Below are positions 46,012 through 59,490 of a stretch of DNA of 64,000 nucleotides, piece by piece; the stretch's first letter is position 1, and every line of letters starts with the position of its first letter. The translations under genes and the position numbers were made by a program. The DNA comes from Rhizophlyctis rosea (taxonomy: Eukaryota; Chytridiomycota; Chytridiomycetes; Rhizophlyctidales; Rhizophlyctidaceae). Where the stretch lies: NCBI GenBank assembly GCA_027596075.1, contig JADGJC010000049.1, positions 124,001 to 188,000 of the forward strand, read 5' to 3'. Under the pieces are notes generated by a model that made no database searches, was not told the origin of the DNA, and saw only the letters and a list, made by a program, of their open reading frames with translations.

Positions 46012-49000
46012 ATGGCAGATGTATCTCGTCGGTCAATAGCTTCGCCTGCAACACCACCCGGCCGTCCCTCCACAACATCCTCATACCCTAACGCATCTGG
46101 CACACCTAAAGATGACAAAGCTCTTCCATCTCGCTTGCGTGAGGATGCTCGTGCTCCATCTTCAGATGACGACGAAGATGACTCTTCCGACGATTCCGAT
46201 GGCGATGAGGTCATACCGAAGCAAACCGCCATATCCCGTTGGACCCTGGAAGAGCAGGCCGCGGGTAGGTTAATACCAGAATACCATTCCAGCTTAACAA
46301 CTATAACGACCAAAAACTTCAACTTCATCTAGTCATGAACTTTTACGGTCTCTCGAACCTCTACACCCAATTTTGGAACGAGGATCAGATGGCTGCAGGC
46401 CCTGTAAAGTCCCCATCAGTAGCGTCCTTTTCAAATGAACCTGCCCCGGCTCCGATCGTCACACCGGAACCTGCTCTAGATCTCTCAGATCCGCTAGGCA
46501 TCAAAGAGTCAATATACGGGTAAATGTCGACGTCTGTTGCGCGGTGCCTGTAACCGTGCACCTAAACTTAACTACTTGCCAATATTGATCAGTCGCAAAA
46601 ACCGCCGAATGAACCTCACCGCTGATTCGAGCCAGAGTACGTATCTATCTCTATTGACAAACAAACGCCGCCACGCGGGAAATTATGCTCACCAAAGTCA
46701 ATTGCCCCAAACAGTATCACACCTCCTCATAACATCCAAGAACTTCAACCCTACTCAATTCCTGCGCGAAGTTCACCGTACCACGTCATACCGCGACTTC
46801 GAACTCGGTGCTGAGCGCCTGCAAGCGGCAATAGACGATCGCATGGATGTCATCAGGAATCTTGTCAAGACACATTTCGCAAAGTTTGTCAATGCAAAGA
46901 GTACCATTGATTGTGAGTGTCGGATGAGCTTCTTTCAAAGGCTTATCATTGGCACGCATGGAGGAGGACTTTTGAATACTAATCGCTAAACCAATTCAGC
47001 ATTCTATCAAGAGATGCGGCGGCAGAATCTAATATCCAGCGAGGATTACGGGATCACGCCATTTGCGAAGAGCATTGATGGTAAGGTTCGTTTCATTCCA
47101 TGACAAACCATCACTACGCTGACATACATTCTTCCTTCCTCATTTCTCAGAATTGGGACGTAAAGCTCCAGATCTATATGCACCCATGCTCGAACGACGC
47201 CGAAAAGCAGAAAAGATCCGCATAACCCTAAGCATCCTCGAACAATGGAAATTCTTCTTCAACCTTCCCAGTGTATTACAAGATTACATACGAAAGGTAC
47301 ATCCACATCAAACCCTCTTTCACTGACTCCCACCCTTACTCAATTAACACCCCCACTCACAGTCAACCTACGACGCCGCAGTCCGAGACTACAAAAAAGG
47401 CAAATACCTAATGCAATCCTCCTTTTCCACTGCCCCATCCCCCACCTCCACCAACCCAACTATCATCACCAACAACCGCGAGCGGGATAAAGACACCAAC
47501 ACCCTCCTACCTCAACATCACCGCAAGGTGTTTGAAAAAGTGTGGGCGGAGGTGGATAAGATCGTTGATGGCTTGAGGAAGGAGTTGTTTAGGCTTTTGG
47601 GAGATCCGACGACGCCGCTGGAGGTGCAGGAGAGGCATATCATGTAGGTGAGGGAGGGTGTGTGGATTTCTTGAGGATTGCGTGTTGCATGTTTTGGTGG
47701 TTGGTAGGTATTGGTGGAGTTGAACTAACAAGGCGAATGACGTGATCAGGTATCTCATTGACCTAGATGCCGATGTAGACCCCGTATGGTTCTACCTCGA
47801 AAATCAATACAAATGGATATGCCGCCAACTCGTGGACGTCTATTCCGCACATGCCGATCGACTAAACGGTATCCTATCATCATCCCCGTCTCCCCGTCAC
47901 ATATGCATATCTCACTCTGCATTCCCCACACCCAGCCCTCCACCAAGCAGTAACCCTCCAAACCTCCGCCTCCGTCGAACTTGAAGATGACGAAGTCGTC
48001 CCGGAAGCTGTTGAGGAGCCGGAAGCGGAGAGGGATGAAGATGATGGCGGGGAGGAGGAAGAACGTATGAATGAGGGAGATAACATTATAGTTCCCGCTG
48101 CGTCCATCATTTCTATCCGACCACCCATTACGCGACTGGTGGTGAAGCGGTCTGGCCCGATGACGTTGGAAAAGTTCCGGAAGGCTTTGGCGGGTGTGAG
48201 TTCAGGTGGTGGGAGGGAATATGAGAGGATTTTGGGTGAGTTTGACCAATGAAGAAGCTCTGGAGCTGAAAGTGCTATGATGGGCATTCTCACATGGGCA
48301 TTTCATGCTGACATCTTGTACGTTGGCTCGTTGTTGTGCGTTCTTAGCGGACGACATGGACGTCCAACTATGGAAAGCTATGGTCCGACTATGTCGCATG
48401 GTGTGCGATATCTTGGTGGAGTGTTTGCCTGATTTTTGGAAGCTTTGTCGGATTTTTAGTGAAGGGCGGTTGCAGAAGGTATGTGTACATCATCTCATCA
48501 CTGTCCTAGCAATCAGTTTCAACGTGTGAACTACACACTTAGCAACGACCAACCGACCCTGAAACCGGACAACCGGCTCAACAGCAACAACAGCCACAAC
48601 AACAACAGCAACATCAACCCAAAAAGCGCGCAGACGCAAAGAAACTGGAGCAGTGTCAGGAAATGGTGAAGAACATCATGGAGATTTACTCGACGATTTT
48701 GACAAACGCATTTTACTTGGGTGTGTCCTTGGAGGAGGTGGAGAGGGTGATGAAAGGTGGCAGTGATTTTACTGAAGAAAAGCGGGGAACGCCAAATGAT
48801 GAAGGGAGGAAGAAAGATGAAATGAAAATTGATGTCGCGAAACCTGTGAAAACTCTAATGGTAGACACCTCAAAAATAGTCTCATCTCCACGAGACTCTA
48901 CAACCGACTCCTCCTCCCACCCGTCAACATCTCTAACCATCCCCACACCTACGCGCGACCCCTCCGCCGTCTCCCTGCCCGCACCCCACCCAAACCTCCA

Positions 49001-50964
49001 ACCACCCACCCTCCCAACCCTACCCCTCGAAACTTCCTCCTTCCTGCGCACCCACCCGCTAACGACATGCTACTTCGTAACGCGTGTTGTGATGGTGTTC
49101 AGTAAATGTGTTGGAGAGGTCCGGGGTATGCGGTTGAGTGGTGCGACGCCTGGGGGGTATAGTGTAAGTGGAGGAGTAGGGGGGGTAGGGAGTAATGGGG
49201 TAGTGGCTATTGTTAGTGAGGTGCTTGAGAGGGTTAGGAGTCGGTGTGTTGAAGGGGTTGTGGCGGGGGTTTTGAGTGGTGAGTTTATGCTCTCTTTTGA
49301 TTGTCCTTTTTCATAAGTTCTCCACTTGACATCCACTAAAATCCCCTCTCACACACTCCCCACACAGAATCCACCCACTTCCACACCTACGAAACCTACA
49401 CCTACGACCACCTCTCCTCCCCAACCCAAACCTCAACCCACTCAACCCTCTTCCACAAATCCCAATCCCTCCTAATAACCGACTCAACCGCATACCTAAA
49501 ACTCTTCTACCGCTTCCTAAAATACACAACCCGTTCCCTCCACCGGATATCCTACACTCCCCTCGCCCTACCCTCCGACTTCCCTTCCACTCCTCGTTCC
49601 AAAAGCACCTCTCTCAACAACGACGAAGTTCCTATGAAAACACGGCTAGGACAGATGGTGAGGGGTAATTTGGAAATGTCAAAACGGGGAGTGTTTGGAA
49701 GTTTATGGTGTGTTGGGGAGGGGTTGAGGGGACTGGCGGTTGAGGAGGTTGTCAAGGGAGGGGAGGGGGCGGTGGATACGGGGGCGGCGGTTCGGGCGAG
49801 GTTCCAGGCAGCTGATGTTAGGGTTTTGAGTGAGGGGGGACGGAGGAGGGTTGGTGGGGGAAAGTGGGTTGATGTTAGGCAGGTGGTGAGTGTTCGAGAA
49901 GCCACGAAAGGGTACTTGGCTCGCTGTTTTTGCTGATGGGATATTTCAGGATACGCGGACACTCGTCATTCTGGCCAATCTGGCCTATATGAGGGAAATT
50001 TTGATTCCAAAGATGGTGAAGTTTTATGGGGAGAGGTTTGAAGGGGATGTTGGGGTGGATATCAAGGTAAAAGCTCCCGAATCCTTTTTTTGTATTCATG
50101 TCGGGTTTTGTCTGTCACCAAAAACCCCCATTACTGACATACTTTCCTTTTGTCAACAGACCCTAAACGAAGCCGCCACCCACCTCGACTTCCTCCTCTT
50201 CCAAAACTACATCCGGCGCAAAGCCATGAAAATCCGCGACATTGTACGGAACGGCATTCTGTTTTCTGGGTTGGATTGGGCGGATTTGGCGAGACCTCAA
50301 GGTACAGCACACATATAGAAACCCCCGAAATTCCGGATGTGTTCTCACTCAAAATCTTATGTTCTATTCATTCCGCACAGAGATCCGATCACATTGCTAC
50401 CAAATCCTCCTGATGCTCGTAATGGTTCATTCGGAAGTCAATGATGTGTCGAGACTGTTGGTTCGAAGGGTGTTGTCGGAGCTTTTGTATCGGTTGGCGC
50501 AGGAGTTGTTGACGACGTTCCGGTTGGTGGACCGGTTTAGTGTTGGTGGGATGTTGCAGGTAAGGACCAGGGGGAAAGATCCACACACAACCAGAACCCT
50601 TGCCGCATCACAATCACAGTCCCATCTAACCAAACCCAATTTCCACAAATAGGCAACCCTCGAAACCGAATTCCTCCAGCAAACCCTCGCCTCCTACCTC
50701 TCCCCACCCATCACCCAAATCTTCAACCTCATCTACGACTCCATTGACCATTCATCCATCGCTGCGTCGGAGAATGCGAGTCTACTAACGAGGACCGAGG
50801 ACGGGGGGTTGGAGTTTGATATGACGCATCCGGAGATGGCGGATATGGTGGAGCATATGAAGGGGTTTTTGGAGGAGGCTAAGGAGGGGACTCGGGTGCA
50901 GTTTTCGTGTTTTGAGGAGGAGGGGGGTGGGGTGAGGAATTTGGAGGGGGAGGAGGAGGAGTGA
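46012..50964 (+). CDS. SEC5: Exocyst complex component Sec5
   Basis: A long multi-exon gene. The first exons are 46012-46264, 46333-46519, 46593-46636 and 46715-46912, each joined in phase, and the last begins at about 50653. The N-terminus is acidic and Ser-rich and leads to RWTLEEQAAVMNFYGLSNLY. The conserved Sec5 region has HLLITSKNFNPTQFLREVH, VKTHFAKFVNAKSTIDSFYQ and AEKIRITLSILEQWKFFFNL, then VDKIVDGLRKELFRLL and YLIDLDADVDPVWFYLENQY. A Gln-rich insert (about 48590-48640) precedes KKLEQCQEMVKNIMEIYSTI. Late exons carry VLANLAYMREILIPKM-type helices and FLQQTLASYLSPP. Sec5 is a core rod subunit of the exocyst and tethers secretory vesicles at the plasma membrane. No N-terminal IPT domain is seen, as in other fungi. 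The C-terminus is unusually Glu-rich. Confidence 0.9.
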
Positions 50965-51176
50965 CAAGTGGGGATGGAATTAATATATGTTGGTTGTTCG
51001 GTTTTGTATTTTGAGGGTTGGTGCGTGACGCTTGTTGAATGAGAAGTATCGATTCCCTCTACAACATCCTACCGACATGTCAGTCTTCATCTATGGTGCA
51101 TAAATCGACTCTTGCTGGTACGACCCAACAACATGTACATCATATCATTGCCTGAAAACACAGTATATCTATCTTC

Positions 51177-54100
51177 CTACGGTCTATCCAGCATATCAGA
51201 CCTCGGTGTATCTACAGCAGCATCTCCACGGCCTTGACCAGCCTCTAGATTCTCTTCCGCACCCTCCACCCCGTTCACCCCTTTATCTCTTCCACTCTCT
51301 ATGCTCTCTATTCCGTCCTTCTCCTCCTCGTCCTCCTCCAACATTCCCAGTGTTGCACTCTTCCCAATCGCCGGACTTGGATTGGAGACGGTAGACCCCA
51401 CAAACGAAGGCTTATCTGGTGACGTAGCAGCAGGTGTTATAGCACTCAATCCACCAGGAGTCAGCGTAGACCGTCGCAATGTCATCTGTGATGACACATT
51501 GACCAGATCGTAGGCGATGAGAAGTTTGGGGATGGCAAACGTGCAGGTTGAACCAACTGTTGCAATGAATGTGCCAAGTCCTATCAGAATCAGCCTATGG
51601 AGTTGTATGGAAAACGGTCAAAATGATTGCTGTGTTTCAGAGGACTACACGCTGCGAACAACAGTCTTACGAGATTTCCTGCGAATCGACTAGGTAAAGT
51701 ACTGGGACGATGATGACGGTGACAACTGAAATGAGCCCTATGGCGGATGTTGTAAAAAAGTTCTCATTATATTCTGCAGTTGGTGCACAGAAACCCATGG
51801 TGAGCCAAAATTGCATATGAGCTTGTGCGGAGGTCTGAAACAATAGAAAGGCACTTATACTTACGTGACGATACGTTCCTTGTCCGCCAAGCGTACACCC
51901 CCGCTAAAAGGATCAGAAGAGCATTGTACTTGAAGAATGCATCAAGCAATTTGTAAACCTCAAGAAGCGGGACGAATAGCCGCATGTGAACCTTACACTG
52001 TAATATAAGTAGGTCGGGACTGGATGTACCGTTGGGCAGTTGTCAACGATTAGGTCGACATCAGTCAAGGGTAGTTGAATTGTCTGTTTTTCGCAGTCGT
52101 CTGTGATCCAAAACTGGTACATCTGAGCGAAATCCAGCAAACAAAAAATATCAGCTTCAGCGACTGAAGCTTCTTTGTGTGATTGGGCGAGGGTACATCT
52201 TCTTACCAATGATATAATGACATTTGGAGCCACCGCAAGCGCAATCAACAGAAACAATTCATGACTTGAAAATCTGTAGCCGGGGTATGAGTTGCGGAAG
52301 ATACGGTCCACCCGAAATGATTTTGCGGTCAAGGATCCAAGCACCATGGAAAAGCCGATGGAGAAGAACCAGTCTGAGCGATGTGTCAAAGCAGTCAGTG
52401 AAGAGTCACTTTACGTCGCGCTTCGTGCCTTCAAAGCACGGAGTCGATCAACTCACATGTTCCAAAACATTGGCCCCACTTCAGTACAGGGCCATGACTA
52501 ACCCGTAAAGCCACTGAAACTATGGTGCAATACCCGCCTTGGTGGAAAAGTTACCAGAATATAAACATTAATGACAACAATTTGATAACCACAAGCAGAC
52601 CCTGAGCCTCACCTATCATAATCAGCATACTTGGCAATTGTGAAGCCGCACGGATGACAGGACTATTCCTCTTCCACACCAATGCGAAGAATAGCATCAT
52701 CTCCACCGTCAATCCTACGATTGTCAACCCCAATATCGCTTTTCCAACAGGTGAAGTATAGCTCACGAATGGTGCCGGGACCGCGTTTTCTACTATTTCA
52801 GGAATTTGCGCGGCGCCGGGCACACCAATTTGGCACCTATCGGTCTAAAGGTACCAATATATGCATGCAAAAGTAAGGAAGATGTCGCATGCAACTTGAA
52901 TGTATGTAACTCACAGCGTTGGGTTTCCATTCCCATATCACGTTCATTCTGTTCTTCACGGTGTTTGGTATTACCACTGTTTGCATGTCGGCTTCTGTGC
53001 ATGGAGGACGTGTTGCCCAGTTGATTATCTGTACCGTCTTACGACATGAGTTCTTGAAGCCGACTGATGAATGAAGGATGTCACTCACCGTGCACACTCT
53101 GTTGATTGCTTGGGCTGCTGTAAGATTCTGCAAAGACAGGTACTTGATTGGTCCTTGGTCGGATAGGAAGCTGCTAAACCGCACAGTAGGCCTGACTTAT
53201 CCTACCTTGTATCGAATCTCATCAAATAACAACGCCTACATGGAATCTCAGTAGTGCACATTCAGCTGTTGTCCACACGCAATCCTTACCATTGGGTTCA
53301 GAGAGATATATTCGAACCATGAAGGGGATTGCTCTGCCGGATAGCCAGGAAATATCGCACGATCTGTATCAAACAAAACGTATGAGCAAGAGCGACATTG
53401 CGAAAGCAAAGTAGGGTCAAAGGCTCATACCTAGAAGGCCGTATATCATTGCCTGCCGGTTTGATGACTGCCAATCAACCAAAATTAGCTTTCCATAGTC
53501 ACTCGCCCAACCTAGCGCAAAGACTGACCTTGTACTCCGGCGTATTCTTTGTTGACTTGTAAGCAGAAGTTCCAATCCCACTATTATAGTTGATGGCTTG
53601 ATTCACATGCAGCCTCTCATTTCGCGCCACCGTCTCGACAAGGGCTTCATACGCGAGAGCCGGATGCCGTGACGTTGGTGGCACGCCAGCAAAATTGCCC
53701 CAAGCTTTTACAGCTGACGTTGGCGGATATATCGGGAACTATTTCGCGGATTGGCAATCAAATATTAGTGCACTTTTGCCAATGCGTTGCGGAAAATGAA
53801 TGGAAAGTGCTGGAATAGAATCAACATACATACAAAGTCACCCCAAGCAGCGTCCCATTGGAACCCGTGTTGCTCATAACTGTGATCATTCCATATGACT
53901 TCCAAGTAGGTGAAGCGATCCTCATCGCGAGGATCCGGCAAGACTGGAGCAAGTTTCCACGTGTCAAAGCCTGCGGTGCTCCCGACGCGGTCTTAAGGAG
54001 ACCAGGCATCTGAACCCATTTGATGCTACAATTTGAGTTGTTGATCAATGATTTGTGGTTGATTGAGAGCTCCAAAATATCTGACACCTACAAAGTCTCG

Positions 54101-57100
54101 TTCAACGCCTTCTCGTATGCTATGTCGAGACCGCATCTATTTTTGTGTTCCGTGGGTATATGTATTGGCAATCTTGAAATGAGCCCGACGAGACAATGTC
54201 ACAATTACCTTCCATCGGCATTCAGAACAGTAGCTGTACCCAGCATCAAAGATGATTGATCACATATGAGCGACATTGGTACTGAAGCGCCATGGCGTCC
54301 GCAAACAGCTTCCTCACCTCCGAAATATATGCCGGACAAAACAGCGTATTCGGTGTCCCCATTCAACCAAGTAGGAAGACTGAATAGATTGCGATACCCT
54401 ACAATCGCATATGTATCAATTGAAGATGCCCCACAGATGCGCAAGTCACCGCCACTCCGTCACCGCCACATAAACTCACCCTCCCTCCACATAATATCCA
54501 AGTACATCCCAAAAGCGCTCATATTCCACATAGCGTCCGATTCCCATGAATCCAGTGGTGGAGGAAATTTCAGGTCGCTATACTCCGGCTTCGTCCGCAA
54601 TGTGTTGATTGTTGTGGTGTTGACTTTCATCATGGTTACAGCGAGGGAGACGGGAAGAGCATACAAAACATTATTGACGGTCGCATGGATGCGGGGTGCG
54701 GCTTCCATTGCCAAGGAGACATCGAAGCTGTGTTTGGATGGTCAGCGACATAGTTGAATGAATATATGTTGGCGAGTGGGGGCAATATTGGGTCGAGAGT
54801 CTTACCCGGTTTCTTTGAAATCTGCACGGTGGGGATAATGGACGCTGAGTCATTCAGTATGTAATGACGGCATGTCAACTACTCCTTACATGCAAGCGTG
54901 TAATTTGCTAAGACCGCACAAATGTGATAAGTGTCCAGATAAAAAGAAAAATGAGGCATGAGTTATTGGTGCCTCCATTTCTTATGTTGAATCCCTCAAG
55001 CAGTTCTTACTTAGCGGAGACAATAGATTCCTCCTCTCACGGAAATATCCAAATTGCTTGTCTTCAAACCAGATGTGATCTGCAGACAGGGTGGACCATA
55101 ACCTAATTAGTCAAAGGGGGACAACAAGATTCAAACGGATCGGAATACACTCACCAGGACAATCCCAGTCATAATACTCCCCTGTACAATTTGGCGTGAC
55201 GCGGTCAAGCCATTGGTACTCGAGGATATTACCTGCTCTTATTCCACCATCTGATAAGATTTCGGACACACAGTTATGAGTCCAACAAAGTCGTGGCACA
55301 AAAGCAGGAGAGTGTCTAATTGCCGCCCTTCTACAGCCTTTTTCAACCAAACCCTTTTGGCCCATAAGAATACTCACAAAGTGAAAACGAGTTAGGAATC
55401 CTCGTCCGCACAATGATAGCAAGCACATCACGTCCGCTCACTCTACGGGATTTGACCCATGTCGCATAAGCGGCGAGGACATGGGGCTGTAGAAGCACGA
55501 GGAGTGCGAGGTCAGGGAAGATGGTATCAGCAATAATTGGGAAAGAATGGAAGACTTGATCAAGCTTCTACGATATCGCCCCTCCCGTCTATTCAAGCAA
55601 AGCTTGCGCTGCACTACCATATCAAGTACAGAGATGGACTCACCAAGTCTTCCAAAATGACGGGCACCCAGGCAACAAGCACTGTCTCCGCCTCCGTCCG
55701 GTTGCCAATCACAAAGTAGTCGGCATTGTGTACCGCACAGCCCCATATGGGATGAGGTATCAGCGCGCCGTATACTTTGAATTTCTAAAGAGGTGCGAAT
55801 AGAGAGTGGAAACGGGTGAGGGAAGGGCAGGTGCGGAAGATAGATGACACCCACTTCCAAGCACCTCAAAAGCAATGGCAAGGATGTCAATGACAAATTG
55901 TAATACTCACGTGAGAGTAGGCATCGTCAAACACGTAGTTGTAATACTTCCATCTGACGTTGCTCATGTCCATTTCTGCTGGACCTAGAGTTGTGCTTTT
56001 ATTTGATATTGCAATGCAAAGATCAGTGAATTTGCCATGTATTGACGTCATTTCTGACTACAAACGCGACCATCACACCTGACAAACTTACTCACGATAC
56101 GGCACAATGCTGACATCGGCAAGGTCGTTATCTTTCGATATCAGTCATCGATTCTTCATTAGTTTGACAAGCCCTACGGTAAAAGCAGCACTTATTGGTC
56201 CTTACATGATCGCCGCTGATAATCCAATGTACCCGCACTCGGACAAATCCACTGCGCGATGTTGCCTGATTCCATAGGAATGGTTGTAGCGGCGCTTTGA
56301 TTTGCGGTGAGGTATACCGCAGAGGGGTCGAAAGGTGGCAGTGGTGGTGGGAGATTTGGTACTGGGAGATTGGTTAAGTTGGCCTAGGATGTTGATTGAG
56401 GTGAACATCAGCCCGGGAGGAGGACTTCTTCTTGTGACCCGGCGTAACAAATGGTAATGAGCCATCATAGAACACGCCCTACCTCACCAACATAAGCACA
56501 AAAAGCGAATGGCGTAGGCTGGTAAGTATGCGCCCAACACATTTTCCGTCAGTACGAACAAACACAAGTCCATGCCAGCATGCGATGAAACTTCTGCCTC
56601 ACCGTAACAGGGTACTCCACTTTTATTGCAAACAGATTGATACCCATAGGTCTCACAACCTCTACGGGCGACAAGGGCATGACGATCTTATTCCACTGAT
56701 CTGTCACGAGAGGATAGCCGGCCCGGTCCTCCAATGTCTTGAAGTTGCCATTATACGATGATCCGCCGAATATGGATAAAAAGCCGGAGGTGTATTTGCC
56801 AGCTTCCTGGGTTATGTTACTTGAGTTGCCGGCGAGGACGGTGGAGGGCTGAAAATTGCTCTTGTAAGTGTTCGGGCTTGGGATCTTCATGGCGAAGAAC
56901 CAATGTCATGACCCCAAACAGCGCTACGACCTCTCTCATGTGAGACACACACACCTTAATCCACAGCACCAAACTCTGAAATAACGCATTCCGATCCGCC
57001 GTCCAACTTCCCACCCACGTTCCCATTACCAACTCATCCCAAGTAGGGCTGGGCACAAAACTGTAGATTGGCAACGAGAGGTTTGAATCCTGCAGTTCAG

Positions 57101-57269
57101 TCGGTAAGGACTCTGATATTGATACGTCGGAAATTGTCCCACCACCCCATGATTGGAGGTCGTAGTCGTCTGTGATGTCGATGGCAGCAAATTGGGCGGG
57201 GGTGAAAGGTAGGAGTTGAAGAGTTACGATTAGTAGGAACAAAAGGTGGGGCATAGGTCGGGGAAGCAT
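51177..57269 (-). CDS. Class C (GABA-B-like) seven-helix receptor with solute-binding ectodomain
   Basis: It starts at 57269 with a signal peptide (MLPRPMPHLLFLLIVTLQLL). About 4 kb of many short exons encode an ectodomain. Its later part has the pattern of a bacterial family 1 solute-binding protein: PPTSRHPALAYEALVETVAR followed by QAINYNSGIGTSAYKST, then FPGYPAEQSPSWFEYISLNP. The membrane domain opens SYTSPVGKAILGLTIVGLTV, MMLFFALVWKRNSPVIRAAS, a class C TM1-TM2 pattern, and continues FFSIGFSMVLGSLTAKSFRV, DRIFRNSY and SSHELFLLIALAVAPNVIIS. The cytosolic tail is Ser/Thr/Glu-rich and ends at 51177. Such receptors couple to G proteins at the plasma membrane. The ligand is unknown; the ectodomain suggests a sugar, peptide or amino acid. 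Individual exon borders were not all resolved. Confidence 0.8.
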
Positions 57270-58911
57270 GGTGGTGTGGTAGGGAATTGGAAGGAGGGGA
57301 GGCAAAGTATGATACTGAGGGCATCAGAACTTCATATTTTCCTGTCAAGAACCATGCTTCTCTTGATACAAACTGTACTGCTCCGAAGCCTCCGCGTATC
57401 CTGATTCACTCACACCCTTTATTCTATTCCCTTCAGATCTTCCCCCATATTTTCCATCTGCACAACACCAAATCCGGACGATCCCTGTGAACCACGCGCA
57501 TATACAGGAGCATCGGCCGATGCCAGAGACACCAGGAATTTCCACTTTGTACAAACATCAAGGGCGTGTTTTCATGCTTGCTGGTTTTACCAATCTTGGT
57601 CAGCGCAGCTGGCCATATTTACACCATTCATCCACACGGTTGATGATCGAAGGGTTTTCACCCCACACCATATCTGACCCCTGCATTCTTCTTTTCGGTT
57701 TCGATGCGTCATATGGAAGGTCATGATCATGATGGAATCAGATGGATGCATGATGTAAGGCTTGCTTATCTGAATGCAACTTTTGGCTTTCAGGGACCAA
57801 AGCTTATGTCATCCAAAACTAACATCTGAGTCCTGACCCCTCCCCCAAAAATTCTGATACCCCGTCCATCCTCTTTTTTCAGTCTTTTGCGCCGCAGTTT
57901 CAAGTTTTGCAACTTACAGTTTATCAAAATGGCCTTGGACATCATAGTACAACATCGCAACTTTTGACCAAATACTCGGAATGAGCTCACATTTGGACCA
58001 CTCACAATGTATTACATTATATATCATCCATTGTTCAATCATCAAAAACCTCGTTCCCATCCCGCCAGTACTTTCAATCACTCCTCATTACTGCCACTCT
58101 TCAAATGGCGGGTCATATTCCGCAATCCCAGTTTCATGACTACGAGCCTGCTCCGAAATCTGGTCACCACATGCCGTTGAGGTCGTCCTTTTGTGTCCAG
58201 CGCTATAACTTTTCCAATGAATTCATATTGAGAGGGAGACGATTGGCTGATGGGCAATGTTTTGGGAATAAGATCATTCTATTGAACATTTAAGCTCGCC
58301 GGATAGCAAATGGTGTCTTAATGAAACTCTATGGATAGTCGTTGGGGGACCGTGGTTCAGATCACTCACGAAGATCCCCCCGAGAAGTTGCAAAGCCACA
58401 CATCAGAATCCACTGAGATGACTTGAAAAAAGTTTTGAAGGTGAGATGCAAATGAGTTTGGAATAAAGTCTGGAAACAAGCAGATGAAGGTCGTTGCATT
58501 GACCTTGTACATCAGATGATTTGAACCTTGTCGCTATCTGTGGGTTGATCTCTGACGGCTAGCCCAATTGACAACGTACAGGGATATCGGATCTTCTGGT
58601 AGTTCAGACAACATTTCAGATTGACCGATCGCGCAACCAGCTCATCAAAAACTTCGAACATATTTTCAAAACATATTGTGCAATTCTGCAGGTTTATAGT
58701 CTGGTGGCTGTCGTCGGGCACCATGCGCGCTTTGCGGGTGGTTCGGTGCTTGCACACGTTGGAAGAGTTGTTTTCGGCCTCCATTCCAGGGTAGGCCATC
58801 GCCTTCTATCACGTCCCTTACTCACCCAGCTCTCAAAGTTGGCAAACGCTCTAATTGCAGGTGATCTGGCCATGTTTCTTATTTCAGGCTTGGCGACTCC
58901 CTTAAAAATTG
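57270..58911. other. Intergenic, no gene seen
   Basis: Only short frames without motifs are present. It separates the core region from the satellite and virus-like block. Confidence 0.45.
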
Positions 58912-59275
58912 GGTAACGCCCTAACTTAACGCCCTATGCCTCGGCAACGCCCTAACTCAACGCCCTATGCGTCGGCAACACCCTAACTCAACGCCCTATG
59001 CGTCGGCAACGCCCTAACTCAACGCCCTATGCCTCGGCAACGCCCTAACTCAACGCCCTATGCCTCGCCAACGCCCTAACTCAACGCCCTATGCCTCACC
59101 AACGCATAACCATAGCTCTAAAAATAATCTGAAAACAAAATCTCCAAGTCTCCAAAATGATTGATTCAAAAAAACACTTAGCAAATCTTCGAGACTCCAT
59201 GCTTAAAAATTGGGTAACGCCCTAACTGAACGCCCTATGCCTTGGCAACGCCCTAACTCAACGCCCTATGCCATT
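58912..59275. repeat. 31-bp satellite with CCCTAA core, two blocks
   Basis: The unit gccctaactcaacgccctat gcctcggcaac is 31 bp. About six units fill 58912-59110 and about two more lie at 59206-59275. Both blocks begin with the same lead sequence cttaaaaattgggtaacgcc. Units differ by single bases (gcctcgg, gcgtcgg, gcctcac). Each unit holds CCCTAA, the complement of the common fungal telomere motif TTAGGG, and a related CCCTAT. Confidence 0.85.
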
Positions 59276-59366
59276 CGCTTTTGCTTTGCACTGAGGTTTG
59301 GTAGGATACTACAATGGGTACGCTGATGAATTTCGCCCGGCAGGGCCTTTACGACGTAACTTGAGA

Positions 59367-59426
59367 GAGGGTCGAAAGTTATAATTTTATTATATAGAGA
59401 AGAAATAGGTTTGCTTTTCGACCCTC
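59367..59426. terminator. Long hairpin 3' of the virus-like ORF
   Basis: GAGGGTCGAAAG (59367-59378) can pair with CTTTTCGACCCTC (59414-59426), a 12-bp stem with one bulge around an AT-rich loop. It lies 65 bp beyond the stop of the minus-strand ORF at 59491, where a 3' end signal would be. Confidence 0.45.
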
Positions 59427-59490
59427 TGATGAAAAACACACACACCTCACACCCCCTGGGGGTCGCGTAATCATCATATTATTTTTTCCC

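Noticed and set aside
58912..59275. True telomere
   Set aside because: The unit is 31 bp, not (CCCTAA)n, and coding sequence continues on both sides.
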